A stretch of DNA of 64,000 bases from Takakia lepidozioides (lineage: Eukaryota > Streptophyta > Takakiopsida > Takakiales > Takakiaceae), in the NCBI GenBank assembly GCA_030704615.1, contig CM060732.1, forward strand, positions 8,618,001 to 8,682,000, read 5' to 3'. Positions 20,479 to 32,544 of the stretch are shown here, one piece after another; the stretch's first letter is position 1, and each line of letters begins with the position of its first letter. A program made the position numbers and the translations under genes. The notes under the pieces were generated by a model, which saw only the letters and a list, made by a program, of their open reading frames with translations, searched no databases and was not told the DNA's origin.

Positions 20479-21753
20479 AACGACTTTTACTCACCCATCC
20501 CTTCGCTATCCGAGGTGGAAATTCCAAGATAGAAGAGTTGGATTGCTCTAAGCACTTAGCCCGCTTAGAACAATCAGTCATGAACCGCTAGTGAATCATG
20601 GTTGCTTCCTATTTGTATTCCTTCTTGCCTCATGTTATCAATTTACCTTACGTGTATACTGAAGCATCAGATTGCTTCAGTATCTACTAAGTTCCAATTA
20701 ATCATGAATTCATTCCACAGCTTCTCTCATGTCTCTCTATACAGTATGTTTGTATCGATTCAGTATCGGATTAAGATTAATCATGTATCATGCCTATGTC
20801 ATGGTGTCCCTAATCTACCCTACTGTATAATTTTACAGCTTGCATGAATTAAGCCTCAATCAAGTCATCATCTCCTCTTCATTGTTTCCGATCTTCGTTA
20901 CGTCTCCTCCTCTACGGAACAAGTCGCCCTCCTCAAGAAGTGATCATCTTCCTGTTGCCGCCCTGCCTAATCTACTCGCAAGATGTTCTAACACCTAACT
21001 AACTAACCGTCACCCCTGAAGTAACACGTTCCCTCTGCAGATGTCGTTCCCACACAGTCATTCCCTGTCAATGATAATTGTTCCCCATGTACGCTGTGAC
21101 AGGTTGTGTCAAGCTGTGCCGAGCTGTGACTGGCTGTGTAAAGTTGTGTCGGGCTGTGACTGCTGGCGAATGTGTGTCGGGCTATGTTAGACTGGTCTGG
21201 CTGTAATAGACTGTGACGGGCTGTGTAAAGTTGTGCGGGGTGAACTGGCTGTGCGAAGCTGTGTCGGCTGTGTCGACTGTGTCTGGCTGTAATAGACTGT
21301 GACGGGCTGTGTAAAGTTGTGTCGGGCTGTGACTGGCTGTGCGAAAGCTGTGTCGGCTGTGTCGGGCTGTGTCAGACTGTGTCTGGCTGTAATAGACTGT
21401 GCGTAAAGTGTGACTGGCTATGCGAGCTGTGTCGGCTGGTCAGACTGTGTCTGGCTGTGATAGATTGTGACGGGCTGTGTAAGTTGTGTCGGGCTGTGAC
21501 TGGCTGTGCGAAGTTGTGTCTGTGTCAGACTGGCTGTGTAGTTGGCTGTCGGGCTGTGACTGGCTGTGCTGTGTCGGGCTGTGTCAGACTATGTCTGGCT
21601 GTGAAGACTGTGACAAGCTGTACCCCCCTAAAGCCTGCGCCTGCCACCCCTAGGCTCCTGTTGGTCTCAGTCTACCATTCATAAGTCTGTGCAAAAATTA
21701 AGGGTACCCCACAGAACCGTAAAAGCGTCTAAGTCCCAAGCAGCCCTCTAACA
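20479..21753 (-). repeat. 3' LTR of the minus-strand element
   Basis: At the right end the complement reads TGTTAGAGGGCTGCTTGGGA, identical to the start of the other LTR copies. At the left end GGGATGGGTGAGTAAAAG matches the common LTR terminus, but the last bases differ from the usual GCCGCTCGACA. Length is about 1,275 bp, against 924 bp in the nested copy. The excess is a GGCTGTGTCGGGCTGTGACT-type minisatellite at 21,095-21,625. Confidence 0.85.
21095..21625. repeat. LTR minisatellite (GGCTGTGWC)n
   Basis: About 530 bp of loosely tandem 9-12 bp words (GGCTGTGTC, GGCTGTGAC, AGACTGTG) with higher-order repetition of about 110 bp. The same motif is present, in shorter form, in every LTR of this family in the window and accounts for most LTR length differences. 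The open frame across it is a by-product. Confidence 0.8.
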
Positions 21754-21754
21754 T

Positions 21755-24344
21755 TACCCCTCCCCCTCTCAAAAAGCCGTGTCCTCACGGTTTACTGTTT
21801 GGGATCAGCAAACCTTTGTGAGCGAGCACCCTTCTGTCGGTGAGAGTCTCGTGAAGGACTCCATGTGCGAGCCCGAGTCCTGTCACTGGCTAATGGAGGC
21901 GATTGAGCACTACCTGGAAATGTCTGACCCTCCTTTGGCTGATAACGAGGTAACCTCTTCAGGCATAGGAGATCCCCGTCGTTTCTTCTCTGCCATCTGA
22001 AGTGCATAGTCCTCTGCCATGTCAAAAGAGTCCTTTGAAGAACCAGTAGTATCAGAATCCTCGTCCCCCCTTAGGTGTTTTAACGGCCGAACTTTAAGTG
22101 GCTTCTCGGGAATCCTGCGTGGCATACAATGTGGGCCCACCATGTCTGGAAGTTTAAACTGTACGACTTGTTGTAAGCGCTTGCAAGCAAAATTAGTGAA
22201 CGCCCTGAACTCTTTAGCCGTATAGGTGAGAGGTGTGTCAATGGAACTTTGGAACAGTGTAAGTATTTCCAGGCTTCATGTCCCTTAAAGAAAATATCAT
22301 CAGGGCCGAATTTCTGTTGCCAAATTGTTCCAAGCCGAATTAAATCATGAACGAAGTTGGGAATCCTTCTGCATCATAACTTTTGCATCATACAGGTACA
22401 TATGAGGTGGCACTAAAGGTAAGACCCAATGATCCCCACTAGAATAACTCAGAAATCGTGATTGCATCTTCTGTTGCTCAATGTGATAACGTGCCATAAA
22501 CAAAGCATAGTATAATCCACACCCCTGCCAATACAAAATACTCCCTCCTTGGTCTTGGTATAGATGTACCCATGTACAACCTGGAAGGCAATTAATTCCT
22601 TCAGCATGGTACCTGCCTTAGACCAGTACCTTGCAAAGTGATGATCCTCAATGGGTCGATTGTTCGGAAGAACCTTAGTCCGAGTTGCCACTGGCAACCA
22701 AATGCGTATGATCTGGTAGTATTGTGCCAACAACTGCGGAGGACTAAATTCCTTCCAAGCCAAATCCAGCACAATGGGAATTTGGTTGAAGGGCATAATC
22801 ATAGCCCGACTGTACTCCCGTGCAACAGGAGTCCTAGGTGGGTTAAAAGCAGCATCCCCCCATACCTCAGGCTGTGGTTTTGCTGTAGTAGCAACAGGGT
22901 CAGCTACCTGCACATGCACCTGCTGTGGTATTGGTACCACTGGCACTTCTACCACTGGCATCTCCTGCACCCCCTGCAAAGAAGACTGAAAAATTAGAGT
23001 CCTTGCATGTAAATAAGTAGCGATCAGCTACTCTTCAGGAACAAAGACTCTCTTGTCAATATTTGAACTCAGGTCATCCACTTGAGTTTGCAGGCCTTCC
23101 ACATCCTCCTGTAGCTCAGTATCCTTACTATATAGACATTGTCTATAGTAGTTGTGGCAATGTTCTGCACTTGCAATCTGAGCTCATTCATCTCGCCCTG
23201 GGTGAGCTTCCTTGGTGCTTTGCCTTCTACCGGCCCTTGTGCTAACCATACCTGCATAAGGTGTTATCCACCAAGTCCTGTGTGGCACCCCTGAGAGTCT
23301 GCTCCTCCGTGAGTCTGTACACATCTAACTGCTGCTGTAAAGCCTCTATGCGCTTTGCATGAGGTTCAACCAGGCCCGCATAGACAGCAGCCAGATTATT
23401 GGCTTCCTTCCAAGCCTTGTTAGCCACAGAGAGTTCATTTCTATTGACCATGACTGTTTGTTGCAACTCCAGGATGTACCTCTCCTGGTCAGCCTCAACC
23501 TGTCTATACTGTTGGAAAGTATTATCATTGCGACAGATTGTAGCCTGCAAATCAACAATGAGTTTCATTTGCTCTATTATCTCAGCTTCTGCCATCATAC
23601 ATCTCTCCACTTATCTGTTAACTTCTAATGCAGTTTATTCTAGAGCAGTTGTTAGTGTAGCACATTGTATGGTCATCCTCTGATGTACTGCCTCCAACTC
23701 TGTATGTAGTATGTTCACTCTTGCAACTTGCCCTCATGCTTCACCTTCACACTGCAATTGGTATAACTGTTGCTTATGTGCTTCATGCAACTGGTCATGC
23801 TCGAGACCTGCTTCAATCAAATGTCCCTTAGCCAACTGCAAGGCAGCCTTTGTGTCCTTCAACTCTTGCTGTAACTTGAGATTGATCTCCTCATCTACCT
23901 TGTTAGCACACTCAGTGGCAATTTGAGTCTCAAACTCCTTCCTGAGTTCCTCCCTCAAAGCTGCCAATTGGATAGATGGAACATGAGATTTCACATAAGT
24001 GCCCAACAAATTGAGTGTCCTGCCTTATGGAACTCATAAGCATGGCCTGCTGGGGGTCATCATGGTGAACTTGCTGCTGTTCTCCTTGATCCTCCACAGT
24101 GTGATGCTTCACCAACCATTCAGGCCATTGCCCCACCAGATCATCTTCCTGAACACCCTCATCCTCCACAGGTGCTGCAGTGTCCTTATATTCTACCCCT
24201 TGTACCTCTGTCACAGGTGTGGGTATTACATGCACAGTAGGGATTTCCATGGACAGACTCTGCACCTCTGGTACCACTGATTCCCTGACCAAGCCAGAGT
24301 TTTCATAGAGAAGGTCACCCTTCTCAATTTCTGCCACGACCTCT
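21755..24344 (-). pseudogene. Downstream coiled-coil ORF of the minus element, distal part
   Basis: Minus-strand frames at 24,337-23,930, 24,009-23,734, 23,610-23,242, 22,979-22,449 and 22,143-21,910 reproduce the distal two-thirds of the plus copy's ORF at 33,590-35,909. Segments include EEINLKLQQELKDTKAALQL and LVDNTLCRYG, with a central heptad-rich stretch (EIIEQMKLIVDLQATICRND) predicted to be a long coiled coil. This ORF lies between integrase and 3' LTR, the position of env-like or accessory ORFs in Athila/Tat elements. I see no signal peptide or membrane anchor, so calling it env is not justified. Frameshifts are frequent. Confidence 0.65.
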
Positions 24345-25005
24345 GTTAGAGGGTTGCTTGGGACTTAGACGCTTTTACGGGTTTTGTGGGGTACCCTTAA
24401 GTTTTATGCAGACTGAGACCAACAGGAGCCTTATGAGTGGCAGGAACAGGCTTTAGGGCGGTTATACAGCCCATCACAGTCTATCACAGCCCGACACAGC
24501 TTCACACAGCCAATCACCGCTCGACACAGCTTTACACAGCCCGACACACTTGTTCAGGAGAGGAAGAGACGTAACGGAGAGCGGAAACAGTGAAGAGGAG
24601 ATTATGACTTGAATGAGGCTTAGTTCATGCAAGCTGTAAAATTATACAGTAGGATAGAATAGAGACACCATGGCATAGGCATGATACATGATTAATCTTA
24701 ATCCGATACTGAATCGATACAAACATACTATGTAGAGAGACACGAGAGAAGCTGTGGAATGAATGCATGATTAATTGGAACTTAGTAGATACTGAAGCAA
24801 TCTGATGCTTCAGTATACACGGTAAGGTAAATTGATAACATGAAGGTTGGAATGAATACAAATAGGAAACACAACCATGATTCACTAGTTGCAGGTCATG
24901 ACTGATTGTTCTGAGCGGGCTGAGTGCTTAGAGATATCCAACTCTTCTATCTTGGAGTTTCCACCTCGGATAGCGAAGGGATGGGTGAGTAAAAGCCGCT
25001 CGACA
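24345..25005 (+). repeat. 5' LTR of the nested element
   Basis: 661 bp, starting TGTTAGAGGGTTGCTTGGGA and ending AAAAGCCGCTCGACA. It lacks about 260 bp present in the partner LTR, including part of the CACAGCC minisatellite and the block with GTTAGTTAGGTGGTTAGAAC. Outside that gap the two LTRs differ at only scattered positions on reading. Confidence 0.9.
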
Positions 25006-25590
25006 TTTGGCGACCATACTGGGGAACTGGGTCATGAACAACCAGATGTGACAGGCATCTGGTGGGATCATGGTGGTTGGAGAATTAAAGAATTTGATGT
25101 GAATCAAATTCCCTGTGGAACTGAGAATGAAAGATTGTCCAAATAATTCTTTCAGAGGTTCTTGGAATTGCCACGGTTGTAAGGAAAACATTCTTAAGAG
25201 AGTGCATGATGCTGACCCTGAGTGGGGTCTAGAGAAAGGAGTGATAAAGATTTATCAGGTGGCCTGTAGAGAAAGAGCACATTGGTTACCAACACTGGTT
25301 TATGTGATAGCATTGCTATCCATTAAGCGAGTAGAGTTTGAAGGCTGGGAGGAAAGGAAGGTGAATGTTTATACTCATATGCATGAGGAGCTTGTACTGT
25401 AAAGAATTGGATTCCAAAGGATATTTTGTGGATCAAACTCACACCAAGAACAGCTTTTCAGACTTGTTTGCCATATGGTTATATGGTAACGGAGACTTCT
25501 AGTATAGCCAAGGGTGCATTGAAGCTTGAAAGAAACCCAGGCATATACGAGAGATACTACAAAAGAGAGTTTTGGTTATTGCCACATTAA
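25006..25590 (+). pseudogene. Pre-gag ORF of the nested element
   Basis: Counterpart of the better preserved minus-strand ORF at 45,801-45,106. It reads VTGIWWDHGGWRIKEFDVNQ and continues through KENILKRVHDADPEWGLEKG to FWLLPH after frame changes near 25,145 and 25,400. An ORF upstream of gag is a known feature of Ogre-type Tat elements; its function is unknown. The segment has no recognised domain, and its aromatic-rich start could be a small globular fold. Confidence 0.6.
25008..25024 (+). promoter_or_regulatory. Candidate primer-binding site
   Basis: TGGCGACCATACTGGGG lies two bases after the 5' LTR. It begins with TGG, complementary to a tRNA CCA end. The minus copy has the same sequence (complement of 45,675-45,691). 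I cannot assign the tRNA without a tRNA set. Confidence 0.7.
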
Positions 25591-25610
25591 GGAAATGAAA
25601 GACATGGGAC

Positions 25611-28600
25611 ATGAGTGATGAAAGAGAAGCTAGACTCCAGAGATATTCAGCAAAAAGAGAAAGTTATCTGAAAGCTAATTATCCATATCTTTGGGAGAGA
25701 GGAATAGACATAGGGGAATCATCTGGACCTCTCACACCATTAAGATCAGAGAGTACATCACCCATACCGGAAGAACTAGAGTTGGATGCCACTCCTTCTT
25801 TTTTCTTGCAAGAAAGATAAGGGAATCGGTACAGGAAGAAGATCAACCACGAGGTGAAAGATCTGAGGTACATCCCTGGATAAAAGATTTGACAGAAATC
25901 TTTGATAAGAGTTGGCATGGAACACCAAAAGCAGGAACTCCAGTTTTTGAAATGGAAGACGAAGAAGGAGGAGAGGATGTGGCAAATCCCGACGAGTTCA
26001 GACTCTCCAACACCATTGCAATTGAGTTACATAGTGAAGAAGAAACCCAAGGGCAAAACTTGGAAGATGAAAACAGAGAAGAAATTGGAAGAGAAGAGTA
26101 TGAAGAAGTAGACCCAAACAGCTGAGGTTGAGACTACAACCAGGACATCCCAACCCGTTGGACCTGGATCAAGTAGAGCACTTGGATCACATGCCAACGA
26201 AGGTGTCGGCTCAGGGGGATCTGGCTCTGGGGGGACAGAGAGTGTGGGAAGTAGTGCAACTGGAGCTGGGAATACTGTGAATATAGTGGGGCCAGTAGCA
26301 GGGAGTGCTCAGGGGCCAGCACTGGTGGTGTTGGTCCTCAAGGACCAGCACCAGCAAGGGGGCCAGCACCTGTCAATGGGCAGGGGGTAGGGCCACAGAT
26401 GGGGTTACAACCAACACGGGCAAAACCACCTTTTCCAATATATTCAGGAAAAGGGGATCCTGACGTACACATTAGCCAATTTGAGCACATGTGTATTGTG
26501 AACAATGAGAATGGCGATGATGCCAAGATGAGACTATTTCCTTGTTCACTTATAAAGAAAGCAAGTGAATGGTATGCAAGATTCCCTGATAATCATTTCC
26601 TAACCTGGAATGGCTTGAATATAACATTCCGAAATAGGTTCAGGACAAGTAAAACTGAGGATGAAGTGTATGGAAGTTTACAACAGTTAAAGCAAAAGAA
26701 GCATGAAACTGTTGAGGAGTATATGGAAAAGATGGAATTGATGATGGAAAAGCTGGCTGTTGTACCAGCACCAGGTTTACAGAAGACTTGGTTTGTGAGT
26801 GGACTAAGACCAGAGTTGCAAAAGAAAGTGGATATGTTACCCCATAATACAGTGGAGGAGGCATTTGAAACAGCGAACAGAATTGAGCAATTGGGAATGC
26901 TCAGGAGAGAGAAAAGGGATGATGAGACTCTGAGGATGAGTCAGATGAGGAAGAAGCAAGAGCTAAGAGGAAGAGTAAGAGGAAGGAAAAGTTGAAGAGG
27001 GATAACTATGAGAAAAGATTAGAGAAATCTTGAAGAAGTATGCCACAGAGGCTGCAACACATTGGAGGAAGGGTGTTTGGTGTGCAAAATGCCAGAATGA
27101 AGGCCATACCACCACTGAATGCTACATGAATGGATAACCATTCTACTGAGAATTGTTACTACAACAGAAGGACAGCAGCAAGAGAACCTAGGCAAGTAAG
27201 GGTGCATCAAGTGCAGCCCCAGCCAAGAAGAAACAGTGATCAGGACCACTATGGTAGGCCTGGTGGTTATAACAATGGCATGGAAGGGAGAGGTAATCCA
27301 AGAGGGAATTACCAAGGAAATTCCAGAGGCAACTATCAGGGTAATCCAAGGGGAATTACCAGCCAGGGAATCAGGATTACAGAAACAATCCCATAACAGA
27401 CCAAGGGCGAGGACCTAATGGGGAAGAACTGTGTTACTATTGTAATCAGGCAGGACATCGCAAGGCAGCCTGTCCATTCTGGATCAGACACCAGAATGAG
27501 ATGAGAGCTCTTGTGAATGAGGGGCCAGTGGTGGCAGCTCACATGGTTAGGCCATGTGTTGTACCAGAAGTAAGTACAATGATAGTAACAGAAGCAAAGC
27601 CAAAAAATACCTCCAGTAGATGAGGAAGGTGATGATAATGAAGATGGCAGTGATGTGCCTGAAGATGATGAGGCTTGGAGAGATGAGAAGGAACTGCACA
27701 AGGAAGTGGCAGATACCATAAGGGAAATGCAGAAGAGTACTGATATTCCTATGGCAGATTCCTCTGATTCTGAAAGAGAAGAGGAAGTGAGTGAGGATGA
27801 AGGGAAGAAAGAAGCTGCAGAAATGCAGAGTAATGAAGGGACTTTGGCTGAAGTAATATGCCAGTCCAAAGCGGAGATTACCATTGACAGCTATTGGTGT
27901 GGCACCTTATTGTAGACACAGGCTGTATCAAGCAATCAATCGAATTGCCCATGTGACAGGGAACACAGACCTGAACAGCAAGGTGACCAGTTTAATGTGA
28001 AGCCGAAGGGCGAGAAACAGTCATGGACTTTGATGATTCTATGCCAGTAATCCAATTGAGAATTGGAAGCACAGAACTAACTGATGTACTGATAGATGGA
28101 GGCTCTGGAGTGAATATCATGACAGACCAATTAAGGCAGAAGCTTGGTCTAAGTAACATGAAACCAGCCCCATTTACAGTAACAATGGCAGATCAAAGAA
28201 GTGTACAGCCATTGGGATTGATAAGAGGAGTTAAGATACAGATTCAAAAGATGATCTTTAAGATCACAGTAACTGTGTTGAAAATGGATGAAGTCATGGA
28301 AGCTTACTCCTTATTGCTGGGTCGAGTGGCTGAAACAGGCAGGGTATTCCATGACTGGAATTCCCAGTTACTAACTGTGCATGATGGGATGCACAAGATA
28401 CAAATCACCACTAAGAAATCTAGTAGACTACCTGCTACGAGAAGACCTCGAGGGTCAGGGAGTATGACTGGAGGGGAGGACTTGATGAGGAGCAGGAAGC
28501 TACCCTTTCGCTGCACACCCAGAGTGGGAGCAGGTTGCAGAGATGCAACTGGAAGGCCTAAGTTGTTTAAAAGGTATCTTGCTGTGGTGTAGTGACAGCA
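25611..28600 (+). pseudogene. gag-protease of the nested element
   Basis: Starts at MSDEREARLQRYSAKRESYL (25,611). The capsid region holds FPIYSGKGDPDVHISQFEHM and KASEWYARFPDNHFLTW (26,399-26,995), a retrotransposon gag domain. It is followed by three CCHC knuckles (around 27,085, 27,130 and 27,435; the last is CYYCNQAGHRKAAC), an acidic tract, and the protease with VLIDGGSGVNIMTDQLRQKL at about 28,087. DGG replaces the usual DSG/DTG. Compared with the minus copy it has several frameshifts (near 25,820, 26,120, 26,995, 27,400 and 27,900), so no single polyprotein could be made. Confidence 0.8.
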
Positions 28601-28743
28601 ACACCAATTGAGGGTGAAACAAGCAGTTACCCACCACATTTCTATGAAGAAAGAGAGGGAGAAATGGAAATCCTAGAGGAACCAGCCACTGTGAGTTTAC
28701 AGGATGAAGTGGTGACTGGTTGGACAATCACAGCTGATGAGCA

Positions 28744-30310
28744 GTGAGAGAAGTGAATGTGGGAACTGAAGGGGAACCGAGGATGGTGAAGGTAGGGGCT
28801 GATTTGGAGCCAGAATTCTTTGAGGAAGCTAAGAGTCTGTTCATCAAATACAGAGATGTATTTGCTTGGAGCTACGAGGATCTGAAAGGGATACCACCTG
28901 AGATCTGTCAGCATAAGATTGAACTGGAACCAGGGTCAGTACCAATCAAACAGGCAAGGTACAATGAATCCCAACTATGCACAGAAGGTTGGAGAAGAGA
29001 TCAAGAAGTTGGCTGAGGCTAAGTTTATATACCCGATAGAGTATACAACTTGGTTGTCACCCATTGTGATAGTTCCAAGAAGAATGGTAAACTGAGAGTT
29101 TGTGTGAACTATAAGAAGTTGAATGCTTGTACGAAGAAAGATCCTTTCCCTTTGCCATTCACAGAAGCGGTATTGGACACTGTGGCAGGCCATGAGATGT
29201 ACTCATTCATGGATGGCTTCAGTGGTTATAATCAAGTGCAAGTGGCAGAAGAAGACCAGGGAAAGACAGCTTTCATCACAGACTGGGGTGCTTATGCATA
29301 CAAAGTCATGCTTTTTGGACTTTGTAATGCACCAGCAACCTTTCAGAGAGTGATAAGTGAATCTTTTCATGAGTATCTGGATGATTTCATGCAGGTGTTC
29401 TTGGATGATTTCAGTGTGTACAGCTCTAAGAATGAGCACTTGCATAAATTGGAGTTATGTTTGGCCAGATGCAGGATGAGAGGTCTGGGCCTGAATCCAG
29501 AGAAGTGTACTTTCTGTGTGAACTCAGGGGTGCTTTTGGGACACATTGTGTGTAAGAGGGGACTTCTTGTGGATCCCAGAAAAGACAGAGGCCATTAAAG
29601 CCTCTCCACCACCAGTAAATGTTAAGAGTCTAAGGAGATTCCTTGGACAAACCAGTTATTACAGAAGATTTGTCAGACGGTATGCACAGATAGCACCACC
29701 ATTGAGCAAGCTTCTGAAGAAAGATGCAGTGTTTGCATGGACAGCTGAATGTCAACAGGCTTTTGAGGAACTTACATTGTCAGTAACAACTACACCTGTG
29801 CTGATTAACCCTCACTGGCATGTAGTATTTCATGTTCACTGTGATGCCTCAGGAGAAGCGTTGGGAGCAGTGTTAGCCCAAAATGTTACAGGAAATATAG
29901 ATTCACCTGTGTACTATGCTAGCAGGTTGATGAACAGTGCTGAAAGGAACTATAGCACAACTGAAAGAGAAGCACTGGCAATGATTTATGCAGTCAAGAA
30001 ATTCAGGCATTACCTATTGGGAAGGAAGTTTATGTTTTATGTGGATCACCAGGCTCTGATATATCTGGTGAACAACCTTTGATAAGTGGAAGGATAGCAA
30101 GGTGGTTAATAATCTTGCACGAGTTTGAGTTCGAAGTTGTTTACAAGCCTGGCCGTTTGCATCTTGTGGCAGATCACTTGTCACGCCTATCAACAGGAGA
30201 GCCCGCCAGGAGTAGACGACCAATTACCTGATGCGAGTTTATTTGCAGTGGAGGTGCAGGGAAGTGCAGATGACTGGTTAGATTGGCAGTGGCCAATCAG
30301 ATACTACCTT
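28744..30310 (+). pseudogene. Reverse transcriptase-RNase H of the nested element
   Basis: Frames at 28,744-29,016, 29,050-29,598, 29,546-30,082 and 30,125 onward give the whole domain with shifts. Segments include FVYP/IEYTTWLSPIV-type fingers, LRVCVNYKKLNACTKKDPFP, MDGFSGYNQVQVAEEDQGKT, the FLDDFSVYS active site at about 29,400, then a connection domain (LGQTSYYRRFVRRYAQIAPP) and RNase H with VHCDASGEALGAVLAQ and NYSTTEREALAMIYAVKKFR. The enzyme copies element RNA into DNA. Loss of one base near 29,580 and near 30,080 breaks the frame. Confidence 0.85.
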
Positions 30311-30384
30311 ACTCATGGTCAGTGCCCACCTAGTTATGGAAAGGAGCAGAGGAAGAGAATCGCTATCAAGGCTTTACCTTATAC

Positions 30385-31494
30385 TATGGTAGGGGGCAGA
30401 ATGTATAAGCTAGGACCTGATGGAGTACTTAAACGATGCTTGTACCACCATGAAGTAAATAAAGTTTTGGAGGAAGTTCATAAAGGAGTGGCTGGAGGTC
30501 ATTTTGGAGAAGAGACTACCAGTAGAAAGATACTACTTGCAGGTTACTGGTGGCCTACTTTGTTCAAGATGTACACAAGTATTTGTAAGAGTTGTGATGA
30601 GTGTCAGAGGCTAGGACCATTGCAGAGATCTGGGAAGATGGCTTTGCATCCTACGATGCCTACTGAACCATTTCAGAAATGGGGACTAGACTTTGTTGGA
30701 CCAATTAACCCACCAGCCAAGAATACACAGAACAAGTATATATTCACAGCCACTGATTATACTACAAAGTGGGTGGAAGCTAAAGCTCTGAGGGACAACA
30801 GCTAAGTCCACACAAGGTTCCTGTATGAGAACATACTTACGATTTGGCTGTCCCCTGGAATTCAGTGACCAGGGAAGTCACTTCATTAATGAGACCATAG
30901 AACTATTGACTAAAGAGTTCATGATTGTGCATAGGAAGAGTACAACTTATTACCCACAGGTAATGGGCAGGCAGAGGCTACCAACAAAATACTATGTACT
31001 ATCTTGGCTAAGATAGTCAATGCAAACAGAACAGATTGGGATACAAAGCTGCTGACAGCTTTGTGGTCATACAGGACTTCATATAAAGTCACCACTAAGT
31101 ATACACCATTCCAATTAGTTTATGGTATGGAAGCTTTACTTCCAGTGGAATTCTTGTTACCTACCATGAGAACTGAATGGGGAAGGAGAATGGAATTGGA
31201 AGATTCAATTAAGGTCAGGAAACATGAATTTACCATGTGGAAGAAGTACGTGCTGATGCAGCTGATAACATGACCAGAATTCAGATGAAGAGGAAGGATC
31301 AGTTTGATGAAGGTAAATTAAAGACTTTTAAGACGGGAGATTTGGTACTGTGGTTGCAGAAGAAGGGGAAGATTAAAGCTTCTAAGCTTAAATCACCATG
31401 GAAAGGACCTTATGTCATACAGAAGATGTATGATAATAACACCGCCATGTTACAAACCATTAACAAAAATGCTGGGAAGAGTCAATGCCAATAA
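30385..31494 (+). pseudogene. Integrase of the nested element
   Basis: The HHCC zinc domain ([20 protein letters not shown] ... [11 protein letters not shown]) is followed by the catalytic core. [12 protein letters not shown] carries the first Asp; the second Asp sits in a damaged SDQGSHFINE at 30,870, and the Glu in the region after YYPQ at about 30,970. The C-terminal part (KTFKTGDLVLWLQKKGKIKA, SPWKGPYVIQKMYDNNTAML) is the usual SH3-like tail; no chromodomain follows. At least four frameshifts interrupt it. Confidence 0.8.
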
Positions 31495-31649
31495 GTTGAA
31501 GGGATACAGTGGTATCCATGACAAACCATTGCAGCACGATTTGCATGTTGAAACACAAAACAGTCACGGGCTGCGCCAGTGATACCAACGGAGTATGGAG
31601 CACTTGTCGCTAAGCCGAGCGTGTATGACCAGGGCGGGAAGTACAGGTG

Positions 31650-31765
31650 TTGCATAGCTATCACAGCCCACCACAACACAGCCCACATCACAACAGCGAC
31701 AGGCCGCCACAACAGCCACATCACAGCCGTCACAGGACACAGCCTGTCACAGCCAACACAGCCCA
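31650..31765 (+). repeat. Internal CACAGCC array
   Basis: Words such as CACAGCCCACCACAACACAG and GTCACAGCCAACACAGCCCA repeat over about 110 bp just downstream of integrase. The motif is the same CACAGCC as in the LTR minisatellite, and the minus copy has the counterpart at 38,880-38,985. Part of the element therefore shares repeat sequence with its own LTR. Confidence 0.65.
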
Positions 31766-32544
31766 TGCGGGTTACACAGTCCATTGGGTTAGTGACAGGT
31801 GGACGCGGGTTAACGTCAGAAAAGTGGCCGTCAAGTGAAGAAGAGGTTTGAAAGTCAAACTCGGAGAATATGCCACGCGGAGAGGGGAAGTCGGGGGCAT
31901 GTCTAAAAATGGACACGTGGCCACTAAGGCGAAGCACACCGCAGTGCATAGATTGCAAGTGGGTCCTCATCATGCAAGAGGACAAAACGGGCCGTCAAAG
32001 TACCTACCCGGTACATCAGCTAAAATATTTTGTGGGCCCATTAATGCATTCAGGGCAGGGTAACAGAACACTTTCCGAGTACAGAAAAAAAGGACTTATG
32101 CCACATGTGCTGTCCTACTGGACATTCCAGGTGGAATGTCCACGGAGGGGGGTGGAATTAAGAAGTTACCTAATCAGGCAACAGCCAATCAGGAGTGAGA
32201 ATTTCATGTAGGTGGTTCCCTCCAAGAAATAAGAACAAGAAATTGGAAGTGTTATGAGCGGAAGAGTCAGGGTGGCTCCGAATAGCCAGTGTCTCGACGG
32301 GAGGGGCAATCAAAGCACTAGCTTTGTAGCTATGGCGGACGTAACGGATTACACGCTCGCTTTACTTCTCACGCAGTGGCGCAAGGACGAACGATTGAGA
32401 GTACATTTTCTCTCACTCGATACTTGCAAGCCCCACAGGCTTACACCACTTACCTGTTCTATTCTGTGCCAACCATACCTTATGCTCTGTGCCCTGCAAG
32501 CTTTCCTTCAGCTGTTTCAAAAAAAGGCCTTTTTGTTTGTCTAG

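Noticed and set aside
21319-21684. 121-codon Cys-rich open frame
   Set aside because: Produced by the GGCTGTG minisatellite inside the LTR.
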